A DNA stretch of 26,216 nucleotides from Pleurotus djamor (Eukaryota; Basidiomycota; Agaricomycetes; Agaricales; Pleurotaceae). The stretch covers positions 1 to 26,216 of the forward strand of contig JAPEVF010000642.1 in the NCBI GenBank assembly GCA_029747585.1, read 5' to 3'. Positions 1-9,659 of this stretch are shown here, piece by piece (position 1 is the stretch's first letter; every line of letters starts with the position of its first letter). Position numbers and translations under genes: made by a program. The notes beneath the pieces are model-generated. The model was given only the letters and a program-made list of their open reading frames with translations, searched no databases and had not been told where the DNA came from.

Positions 1-52
1 CTTATCATGGTGTAAGGCGAACGTCAGTATAAATAGGGGAATTGCGACTCAC

Positions 53-1296
53 CGGCGTACGATCGTTCGTGGAATTTCCCTGCTATCCATTGGATGGAAA
101 ACTTCTCGGCTAAGAGGACGGCTGAACAGACGAAAAACGCGAAAAGGAGTTTGGCAAGTAGGTCCACATTTCTTCGTGCGTTGTCACTCGCGTCTCCGCT
201 TTGTCTTCGGTCGATCAGAGGGTTGAATGAGACCCATACAGTGAGGGTCCAAGCGAACAACGCAACATATCTAATGGTAACGAAAGTGGATCAATAAAAT
301 GGATTTTAAGTGAGACCATCACAAACCTGTGTAAGACTTCCATCCAGTCGATATAACGACGCGTTCCAACGGCCACAACACCGATGGTTGTCCGTACAAC
401 CACAGGAACGATTCGACTGCAACATAGTGATCAGGATGGTCTGCTAGAGAACATCTAAGAAAAACACATACGCGACTGCCAACGCGCCCCACCAACCTAT
501 ATTGATGACTTGATGAGAGATTCACGTTCCATGGTGACAAAATCTCGCACCTGCCCATACAACAGTCAGCCAAATGCTCCACCATATTAGCTTGACGTTC
601 CATATCTATTATGTGATGAGAAGGTGGTGACTCGGTCGAGGGTAAGACAAACTGACATGTTTATCTGGGAAGGTCGTAACTCCCAAAATACCAGGAATCC
701 AAATGATACCCAGCACGGGCACGATGAAGAGGAACCAACGAGTGACGATTGAGACGTTTAGAAGATATTGGTAAAATTTTGATAGCTAACGCGAACACCT
801 TAGAAAAATTTAAGGAGAAGGTGGGTCACTGGTAACACACCTTATTCTTGGGCACGTCCCCGTCAGCAAAAGCCAAATGCGCTTCGCTCGCGTTCCGCGA
901 GTCAAACTCCTCGTATCCATGCTCGAACTTCTTTATTCCAGAGAGTAAATCCCAACTCGGTGACCTTGCACTGTGAGGGGGACGATTCGAAGCACTCGCT
1001 TGTGAGTCGGTGGGGCTGAAACGAGGGTGTGCCCTTTCTGGGTCGTAGTCGGGCATGCGAACCTGTCTAGGGCCTTCTGTAGTCATTTTTTGTAAGTCTT
1101 CGACGGAATCTTGTTGATTAGGATAAGGAGGGTAGGTTATATTGGATTGTGGTGGGGGCCGTGGTTGTGAAAGAGAGTCGACAGGATTGTCTGCAAGCCC
1201 AAATCCTTGGAAAGGATAGCCAGTGGGTGCAGAGATTGGAGAAGTATCGGGACTGTCGCGATCAAGCTTGTTATAGCTGGCCCTTTGGGAAGCCAT
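53..1296 (-). CDS. MscS-family mechanosensitive ion channel, N-terminal part (runs off left edge)
   Basis: Exons on the minus strand are 841-1296, 657-785, 551-605, 472-496, 327-416 and 53-270, all joined in frame. A sixth intron (52-1) ends in AG exactly at base 1, so the next exon lies outside the window. About 324 residues are visible. Residues 1-152 are hydrophilic, Pro/Ser-rich and probably cytosolic. Hydrophobic segments follow: around SIVTRWFLFIVPVLGIIW, then LIWWSIWLTVVWAGWW, VALFAWTLTVWVSF and LLAKLLFAFFVCSAVLLA. The stretch ends in KFHERSYAG, a motif I associate with the fungal MscS-like channels (Msy1/Msy2 type, usually with an EF-hand), which act in the endoplasmic reticulum and limit calcium rise on hypo-osmotic shock. 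That role is inferred from the family. The pore helix, EF-hand and beta domain are not in the window. The start at 1296 is the first in-frame ATG and lies 144 bases downstream of the RPB3 stop on the same strand. Confidence 0.87.
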
Positions 1297-1440
1297 TCAT
1301 TGAGCGTTGCAGGGTTGTCTTAGAGAAACGAGGCTGGTTACCAAAAGCGGGTACGAGTCCTCGCGTGGTTACAACATCACAAAACATTGTGGACGACTAG
1401 ATACAGTAACAGGAGACGATATGGACAATCGGGCGACAAG

Positions 1441-2896
1441 TTACTGGTTCCAACCGTTGACGGTTCGTCCAGGACTAGCCCAACCTGATGATGCACCACC
1501 CCATGCCGACGCTGCACCACTTGCTTGTCCAGGACTGTGGTTGCTTCCACCCCATGCACTCGCTCGACCACTAGGACTACCACTCCATTTTGGACTAGCT
1601 GCTCCAGTCCCCGTTCTTGAGGACTGAGCACCATCAGCTGCGCCCCAACCTCCCGTAGCCGCTGCTGAAGGTTCCCATCCAGTACCAGCAGGCTCTGCAC
1701 TCGCCATCATGTCTAGCTCGGGTTGGGTCTTCAGTCCCAGAATGAGATTGGCCAATTTTGTCTGAAGCTCGGCGAGCCCCTGCGAAGAAATATATGAGCA
1801 ACAGGGGAGTATAACAAAATACCAAGCATCCGCACCTTCATCACAACTTCTTGTGGTCCCAAGCTTCCATCCGTTTCGATTTCCATGTAGAACTTGGTAG
1901 GTTTGGCATTGAAGTCGAAGGGTTGGTCCTCGCTGGGCGCCGGCTCTTCTTTTCCATTCGCACTGATAGGCCATTCGTCGGCTTCGCTCCTTTCGAACCA
2001 ATAACTCGTATGACGGAGTTTGTTATAAGGGTCGTATTCGAACCCAACCGCAGAGCAAGGCGACCATTTTGCGTGTTCCTTCGCGATTCCCTACATATCA
2101 TGTCCAGGGATTGCCATATCTTTCCAACACACTCTGACTAACCTTTCGTGCTGAACAGCGAAGTTTTAATTCTTGACCTTTACGAATCTTGCACAAAAGG
2201 ACAGGTTGAACGCTTGGATCGTCTAGGGTAAAAGCAATGTTACGATTCTGGAACAGCAGCAAGGTTATGTGGCTTACGTTTGCTGACTGGATGCCCGAAA
2301 TTCGGTATTCGTTTAGAAAGCTCATCGGCATCCATAGTAGGCTCATCCATGGCATTCAAGGGACCAGAAGAGACTTCCAAATGATTGCTATTGATGTCGA
2401 TCGTTCTGTCGTCGGTGCAAATGACGGAAAGTGAGAGCCATATAGTACATAGTGCACAACCGGCGAAGCATGTGCAATCCTGCAACTGTCATTAGGTGCT
2501 TTTATGGAAGACATAGAGAAAAATAGGCACACCCTAGTGTATCGCATTGCCTCATCACAAGCCGTACTCAGGAGCGGCACCATTCCCAACCTATGAGCGA
2601 TGAATTCGTCGGGCAACACGGTCGTATTGACGTCAATTTCGACAATGTCGATGGCTTGACTAAGTCAGAGCTTGGGTTTCGTTTAACAAGGCACCTCACG
2701 CGCACCGATAGAGGGTATGTCTGCCATGCAAACGCGTCTCAGCGAGTTTGCAAAACTGGTGGTTGGTCAAGATGAGCCTAGCTCGCAGGAATTTATATGA
2801 GGCATACGCAAGGTCAACATTCTCCAAGACAAAGTTGACGCTGTCTTTCTTGAGCTCGCGAATGTGGACGATGGGCTCGAGCTCGGTGGTCTGCAT
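1441..2896 (-). CDS. RPB3: DNA-directed RNA polymerase II subunit RPB3
   Basis: Seven exons: 2808-2896, 2706-2755, 2533-2654, 2278-2479, 2143-2222, 1836-2090 and 1441-1779. They give 378 residues, longer than the roughly 275 of human and 318 of yeast RPB3. The protein pairs with RPB11 to form the alpha-like assembly platform of RNA polymerase II in the nucleus. The N-terminus reads [19 protein letters not shown], then [18 protein letters not shown] and [17 protein letters not shown], all hallmark RPB3 stretches. A zinc loop [10 protein letters not shown] (Cys 89, 91, 95, 98) is complete. [12 protein letters not shown] and [10 protein letters not shown] follow. Residues from about 297 to the end form a low-complexity Gly/Ala/Ser tail holding seven Trp. 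The ATG at 2896 sits in a good context (CACCATGC). An in-frame ATG at 2953 is less likely, because the family starts close to the IRELKK segment. Intron 2 has two donors 6 bases apart (see findings). Confidence 0.96.
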
Positions 2897-4566
2897 GGTG
2901 CTTGAATGAGTGAGACAGGCTTCGGCGCTTACTTGGCTGACAAGCGCCGCCACTATTTCTCAACAACCCAAGATGGCCACTTCTGGACAGGTGTTCATGG
3001 AGTTGCCTGTGGCCCCAGCTGGAGCGAGACCTTGCAGTGCCGGTTGCTGCTGAAATAACTACGTTGATCATGTTCCAACCTTAGTCTTCTGCACCCACCA
3101 CACATTGAGCTTCTGCCAATCTCCAACTCGACCTCACGGCATTTTGACTCGGAATTGACTTGCGGCCAACCTAGAGCACCCGTCACATTACAGCTACGTC
3201 TTTACCAAGCTTACCACCATTCTCCTCAAGGAAAAAGACACATGTCCACTGGCTGTACCTTCCATAAATCTATCAGGCTCATGCTCACGCAACCCGAGAT
3301 ACCCACATCTCCGTCTCCACTGCTGGCAAAAATGTCTGAAATACTCTTTCGAAGCCTTCGTAACCCGATGTAGATATCGTCGTGATATCGGCTCACCTTC
3401 TGGCACGTGTAGTGGTGGCGGCAGCTTGTTCTGCAGCGATCTCTGACTGCTGCTTTGAACCAATGCGGATGCTTGACATTTCTCTCGTTCATAGCTACCC
3501 ATCGACACGCCTGAAATTGAGATTTTCCGGCGGGGGGATCGCATACTTACGCTTAATTATCTGCCTGGACGCCTGTTCCTTATCCGTCCGTATTGCAGGG
3601 GCAGAGCGTCCTACAGGGCACTGAAGTGTCTAGACGGAGGTAGACAAGTCTGCTTATTGTTGTTCTCCGAGGACTATCGTGGAGATAAGACTCAGCGGTC
3701 TATTTTGTACCTACTACAACGCTCAGATTAGCTGATGAAATTTTCTTTTAGGTGCGACCTGCCGGTATAGCGTTTCATCAACGGTCCATTTGTATGTCTT
3801 TGAGGGCCATGCCTCATGGACACATGCTAAATGTGTCCGCGTCTACCTTCAATTAAGGTCCCTCATGACTCCGTGACCGCTCAAAGTCGACTCTATCTTC
3901 GCCAAGCTCGCCGCCAGTGGGCTTTCTCCGAGATCCTTCACCTTTAACATGGGGTGAGCACATTCCGCGATTGAAATTAATCCTCATCTATGTGCTAACG
4001 CCCCAAATGCGCCGTGGCGTAAGCTCGATGTCGATGATCAGCGATGTCCGTTCACTTTAGCTTCCATATCGATTTCAGTTTTTTAACCTCGACGTCTTGG
4101 TGATGCATGATGCATGAGGTTTTACTATAGCATCTTCGATAACGTGGCCCTTATTTTATAACCATCGTCATTGCCAACTAGGATTCAACGGTGCGATCGT
4201 CCGCTTCTCGACGTGTTGGCCTCAGGAACACCCGGCATGTACTCTTTGTGTGCTATGGCCCGGTTACTTTGACACTACCCTGCATTCAGCACCTCCCTTA
4301 CGGGGTTTAGGCGCCATATTTTATGTAAACTTCCGATGAGGGGCACTGGAACCTCGGCTACAGCATGTTGATGCATCATCCCCGAGGTCGATGGAAAATC
4401 CGCGGTGATCTTTACGGTATGTGCGATCTCTCTTTGGTCTCTCCCTGATCTTGAATCCGGACTTATCTCCAGAATATGTCAGCCCAGCCATACTTCCTTC
4501 CACATAAAAGGCCAAAATGTCTTGTCGTCCTCGCTACCCTACTCTCCTTACTCCCTCTACCAAACC
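2897..4566. other. Gene-poor interval between RPB3 and the acyl-CoA ligase
   Basis: This 1.67 kb separates two divergently transcribed genes and should hold both promoters and 5' leaders. The part next to 2896 is probably the RPB3 leader. I see no conserved protein in any frame. A weak minus-strand candidate for a 73-residue spliced protein lies at 3183-3479, but its introns would be only 41 and 34 bases, much shorter than others here. From about 3.6 to 4.5 kb both strands are rich in stop codons, and I recognise no transposon, RNA gene or repeat beyond the short duplication TGATGCATGATGCATGA near 4100. Confidence 0.5.
4503..4566 (+). promoter_or_regulatory. Probable core promoter and pyrimidine-rich leader of the acyl-CoA ligase
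   Basis: A TATA-like CATAAAAG lies at 4503-4510, about 57 bases before the ATG at 4567. It is followed from about 4519 to 4558 by a strongly C/T-rich stretch (CTACCCTACTCTCC and similar) and CAAACC immediately before the start codon. TATA-like boxes followed by CT-rich tracts are common near fungal transcription starts. The assignment rests on position and composition only. Confidence 0.4.
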
Positions 4567-7349
4567 ATGTCCTGGACACCAGCTCGTACCTTAGCAGAAA
4601 GTGGGTAGCCTCTCAGCGTTTCGCCGCATGCTGGGGACGCTAATTGAAGGCTAGCCGACGCCCTGATATGTGCGCCAGGAAATCCTCACGAGATGGAGAC
4701 GGCCCTGGTGGATGGTCGGATACAGCGCGTATACAAGAACCTGTGGTCCTCGCTTCACGAATTTTGGACACACTGCGCCACCGAGTACTCGGAGCGAAGT
4801 TACATCGTGTTCGAGGGTAAACGCTTCTCATACAAACACATATACGACCGCTCCGTCAAGCTTGCTTCTTTATTCCGTACGGTGTACGGTGTACGCAAGG
4901 GGGATAGAGTTGGAATTTGCTCACGCAACTGTCCAGACTATCTAGTGGCTTTTTGGGCATGCCGTACGTGATTCCCTTTCTCTTGATTAAAGCCACCCTC
5001 CTTATGCAACCTTTTTAGACCTCCTGGGCGCCGTTTCTGTCCTTGCCAATGCGTAAGTTTGATTACACCTAAAGATGCCACATCTCCGTTTACGTCGCAT
5101 TCCAGCTGGTTACCCACGGACCCCTTGCGATATTGCTTAGAGCATACCGAATGCAGACTCATCCTTTTGGACCCAGAACGTGCGGATCTCCTGGAATCTG
5201 TCGCTTCCGATATTGCTACGAAGGCCGGCACGCAAGGTTTCCTCGTTTTCGACAGCCTTGATGGAAAAGGCTATTGGGAACACATGCATTGTCTAAATGA
5301 GGCCCTCGATGCTTTTACGATGGACGGTAGTCGGAGTGCCAAACCCACCGTCGATGTCAGCCCAGAAGATAATGCCACAATCATGTTCACCTCAGGGACG
5401 TGAGTACCTCCATGTTTGCAGTGATTACGCTTCCGTGATTCCTGAACGTGATCGAACAGAACTGGATTACCAAAGGGTGTATTGAGCACACAAAGAATGT
5501 TCCTGACGAACCTACGCAACGTTAGTAGGCACGCCTCTGGAAAGTCTATATGTGTTGATATGCCTCCGATAGATCTCAGTAGGCGTTTTGAGGGCTAAGC
5601 TTCGGCAAGGGGAAAGTCTACCCGAGCCAAAGCAAGGTCCCCAGCAAGGTGTTCTTGTGGCTGTTCCTTTGTTCCATGTCACAGGTTCCACCAGTCTTTC
5701 AGTGTGTCACACCGCCTCTCCTTCCATACTATGCGATCGCCTAACGAAGCGAATAATTTCGACAGATGTTAGCCACGATGAATGGCCAGAAAGTAGTCCT
5801 GATGAGAAAGTGGGTTGTCGAAGATGGTGTGTAATATTGCCGTCCAACTGTTTACTCTCGCTTACACCGTCCACGTATAGCTGTAAGGTCAGATATAATT
5901 AAACTTTTCGACAACGCCTTTTGGCTTAGGCCTTGATTTTTTTTTGTGATCAGATTAATCAAGTCTGAAAACATATCAGTCGGTGGCGGGTGCGTATTGA
6001 ATGCCGTGGCTGTCGCGTGAACGAAGCTGATACATGGTGTCAGTGTTCCCACCATGGTGTCAGACCTTACCGAGAGTACCTTGGTTGGGCATCCCCTTGA
6101 TGCATTGATATTCGGGGGAGCCCCAGCGCCAAGCGTACTTCCATCGAAGGCTCGCCGGTCATTTCCCACTGCTATCATGTGGGTAGCCCTCCACACATCC
6201 ATTCATCGCGGTCTGACCTTTAATTTACAGGAGTCAAACATACGGCATGACGGAAACTAATTCCGTAGGTCCTCTATACCAAAGTTACTTATGCTTTCGC
6301 TTAAATCTTTCTAGATATCCGTGGCATGTGCCGGGAGTGACTATCTAGCTCGACCGTCAAGCACGTTGGTATCATTGAATTTTTTTCTTGTGACATGATG
6401 AGCTGAGACTTATCTGTTCTGACAATCAGAGGTTTACCTGCTCCGGTCAATGACGTGACTATCGTAAGCCAGGGGAAAGTTGTTCCTGTAGGACAACGTG
6501 GCGAGGTTTGGCTGTCAGTATCCGAAGACTTCCCAGTCTAGAAGTTTACTTACACCCATTCGATCGTAGAAGAGGCCCGAACGTGATGAAGGAGTATTGG
6601 CGTGATCCTCGTACGTCCTGAAGCCCTCGGTGTACATCGCATTCGCTCAGAAATTTTACAGAAGCCACTGCTAAAGCATTGACCAAAGATGGATGGCTTC
6701 GCACGGGTGATTTGGGTTCCGTTGACGAAGAAGGCTTTTTGTACATCCACGACAGACGTATGTGCCGTTCTATTTATGGTCCCGAAGGCCTTCTAATCGG
6801 TTTACGGCATCCAGTCAAAGATATCATCATCCGCGGTGGAGAGAACATAGTAAGTTCCTAATCGCGCTGTGACCATTCCATCCCTTACGCGTCTTACAGA
6901 GCTCCGTATCTGTGGAAGATGCTATGTATGAAGATCCTCGTGTTTTGGAAGCGGCTGCAGTCGGCATACCAGACCCGAGGCTGGGCGAGCTCGTAGGGGT
7001 GGTCGTGTCCACCAAACCAGCATTCTATGGCCAAGTCTTCGAATCGGACTTGATTTCGCTGGCCAGAAGCAAGTGTGTTATCTTCAGCTTTGGTCTTGAT
7101 GCACCCAAACTGAACTGAACTTTCCTAGGCTTCCTCGATTTGCAGTCCCTGTGATGATTCTAGTCCTGGATGCGCCTTTTGGTGAGCTGTCATTACTTTG
7201 TTTGAGTTGTCGGTCTTAACATGTCCCGCTCTGAAGCGCACACGCCGTCGGAGAAGATTACGAAGGGGGAGCTGCGCAAGTTGGCACAGAAGCACTGGGC
7301 CCGTCGGCAGCGTATAGGATTGACAAATACGCCGGAATCCCATCTCTAG
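4567..7349 (+). CDS. AMP-forming acyl-CoA synthetase/ligase, probably peroxisomal
   Basis: Nineteen exons: 4567-4600, 4655-4963, 5019-5052, 5106-5399, 5460-5524, 5580-5701, 5766-5826, 5881-5887, 5954-5989, 6044-6178, 6231-6264, 6315-6364, 6430-6513, 6570-6610, 6662-6757, 6815-6849, 6900-7072, 7129-7181 and 7237-7349. They encode 591 residues with every junction in frame. The enzyme activates a carboxylic acid with ATP and transfers it to CoA. Adenylate-forming motifs appear in order: MFTSGTTGLPKG (about 218-229), QTYGMTETN (about 368-376), [24 protein letters not shown] (about 466-479) and a C-terminal [12 protein letters not shown], where the Lys after Glu is the likely catalytic one (most relatives have Gly-Lys there). 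The protein ends in Ser-His-Leu, a PTS1-like peroxisomal signal. Overall it resembles long/medium-chain fatty-acid or 4-coumarate-type ligases. The substrate cannot be told from sequence. Exon 8 has only 7 bases. The ATG at 4567 follows a pyrimidine-rich leader. Confidence 0.93.
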
Positions 7350-7547
7350 CACGCAGCTTCCTTATTGCTGTATATTTTTTTATTTATTTTTCTTACATTG
7401 TAGCCCCTAGCTAGTATGTACCCTATGTATGACCCTGAAGCTCGTCACACTCTGTCACGTTCGCTCTTGATTTTTTTGACTTCAATTCTTACGAACCGCA
7501 CCGTTTCATTCTTGCTCTGCTGCTACCACCTATGCCTCCTTTCGACG

Positions 7548-9504
7548 ATGAACTACGTAGGTATCTTAGCAGAAGAATCCGGAGCTTTGAGGCGGGCATA
7601 CGTGGACATGTTCAGAGACCATCTTGCAAGCGTTGAAGCTCACCTTCGAGGCAAGGAATCGGAACCACTATTACCTTCATTTGTGCCTCCTGCTGGGTAC
7701 TGGACGTCGGTAGAGAAGGAAGCTTTCTTCCATGCACTGAGCATACACTCTCGCTTGCGCCCAGATCTCATTGCGCAATCCATTGGGACGAAAACGGTGC
7801 TGGATGTCTGCGCATATATCGATATTTTGGACTCTGCTGCCGCTGAACTCGGAGGACAAGAGGGTATCAGGGCTCAGATGGACCCGGCGATGCATGTGTC
7901 GAGATATTGGCAGATGTGGGAGAACACACAGGCCACTGCGCTCATCGCTGCTGAAACACGGTGGCAAGACATGGCCCTTGCAGCCGAACACGACACGGAA
8001 TTGGCAGCTAAGGAAGCCACTGTCCCTGTTGAAATATCCGAAGACGAATTTCTTGCTTGGAAAGCTGAGAAGGAGCAACAATGGGCTTCGGAAGCGGTTC
8101 TCGACAAGCTCGATGCCTTCAAATTGAAGCTTTTGGACGCTCTTCACGCCGACGAGCAGTGCGAGACTATGGACATTGATGACAGTCGCGGACTTTCTCT
8201 GGAGCCGCGCACCAGCATAAGACATATTTTCGACGATGAATATGCTACGGAGAACACGTCTCATGCCAATGATCCTCTGGACGACAATGACAACGGCGCG
8301 GATGAGCTGGGCGGTCTTTCACCTCGATCCAAACGTCGCGTATTGAAACGAATGTACATGCGGCGGAAGCGTGCCGAACTCAAAGGCACTGATCCTTTGG
8401 CTACTTCGGAGAAACTGAAGCCTGGACGCCAGCCCAAGAAACGTCCACCGCGTCCCCGGCCCAAGAAGTACAACACCAAGCGCCGTAGATTGGGTCATCG
8501 AGATGTCACGGATAGTTCATCCTCCGAAGATGACGATGGGGACGTATCTAACGTTGAAGGTCAGAACGAGGCGGACGAACGGCACGACGCAGCCGCTGAT
8601 GGTGATGAGGGAGATCCAAATGACCACATAAGGCACCCTCATGCAAGCGGCTCCAATCAACAGCAGAAGGCTCGTGATGCACTCCAGTCTCATGGTTTGA
8701 TGAACGATGATACACTGCGACAATATGACCTGGATCTTTTCGGCTTCGCTCCTTAACGCGCCTCATCAGGTCAGTATATCTCTCCTTTGCATGGGTATGT
8801 GTCGCTAAATCCATCACAGAACTCCTGACGATTGTGAAGGGGAAGGAGTTATATCTGCCAGCACAATCCGGTTGCTCAAAGAGATTGTCACTGATTTCAC
8901 TATGGAGCTTGTACATCAATCTGTCGTAGCTCGTGAGCAGGCCATGCGGCTGAAAACAGATAAGAAGGTTTGGCACTCGCAAACCAATTTGGTGGTATGT
9001 ATTTGTTCTTCCAGTGCGGCTTTTAATCTATTAATTGCTTCTTCATGTCATTTATGATAGGTGACTCCATACGATGTCATCCAGGCGGCCGAAAGGGTAG
9101 GCGTCCCCATCCATCAACAGCGCCCCAAACCTCGTCTCTCGCGCTCGAATACAGTGCGGCATTCGTCCGTGACCACTCGTGCCGAAGATTCCTCCGATGA
9201 CAGCGACCATCCTTCGGAGGCGGCATCTAATTACCAAGATGTTGCTGGAGAAGAGAACCTGGATTCATCTGAGCCTCTCTACGATCAGCTGAACATGCCG
9301 TTCTTCCACTTCCCACCGTCGTTCCGTAGGATTTGCGACCAGGACTCGACGACTGTGGATTATGATGGCGATGACATGGACGACGACGACGCTCTGGACG
9401 CTATATTGAAGGAAGAAGATCTTCTTGACAAGCAAGACTGTGTTGCGGAACAGCTTTATCTTCAGAAGCTATGGGACCTCCCTCAAGACCCAATGGAAGT
9501 CTAG
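7548..9504 (+). CDS. SANT-domain protein, Rrn5-like RNA polymerase I initiation factor (frame broken near 8750)
   Basis: Exons 7548-8769, 8820-8994 and 9061-9504, about 613 residues if one frame break is allowed. In the yeast upstream activating factor, Rrn5 helps recruit Pol I to rDNA. The N-terminal part holds GYWTSVEKEAFFHALSIHSR and RPDLIAQSIGTKTVLDVCAY, a SANT/Myb-like segment of the Rrn5 kind. A basic stretch (SKRRVLKRMYMRRKRAEL, later RPRPKKYNTKRRR) and an acidic Ser-rich stretch follow. Exons 2-3 hold two helices and a TPYDVIQAAERVG segment resembling a histone fold. The C-terminus is acidic (DDMDDDDALDAILKEEDLL). The first exon runs into TAA at 8754-8756, but the sequence one frame over (LTRLIR) reaches a good donor at 8770 that joins exon 2 in frame. 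So a base seems missing at about 8750-8754. An upstream in-frame ATG at 7416 lies only 66 bases past the ligase stop and is less likely the start. The Rrn5 name is an inference from the SANT segment. Confidence 0.6.
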
Positions 9505-9522
9505 TCATGCGCTCAGGTAGAA

Positions 9523-9560
9523 GTTGAATGTACGTTGAATGTACGTTGAATGTACGTTGA
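9523..9560. repeat. 11-base tandem repeat, about 3.5 copies
   Basis: The unit GTTGAATGTAC occurs three times without change (9523-9533, 9534-9544, 9545-9555), followed by a partial copy GTTGA. It lies between the convergent ends of the Rrn5-like gene (stop at 9504) and the quinone oxidoreductase (stop at 9660), so it should be in one or both 3' untranslated regions. Confidence 0.95.
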
Positions 9561-9659
9561 TATATCCTCTCAGCAAAGTTCTTGGTGTTTGTTACAGTAG
9601 ACAATAATTGTAAGTAGCTTATCCATCCTCCCGAAAACATGGAGCCCAGCTCGCTTGGT

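Noticed and set aside
2708..2953. RPB3 start at 2953 (57 bases upstream)
   Set aside because: RPB3 proteins begin a few residues before IRELKK, and the ATG at 2896 has a better context. The extra segment is probably leader sequence.
7416..7547. Upstream in-frame ATG extending the Rrn5-like protein by 44 residues
   Set aside because: It starts 66 bases after the ligase stop, and the added residues are hydrophobic and unlike the rest. The ATG at 7548 fits better, though the longer form cannot be excluded.
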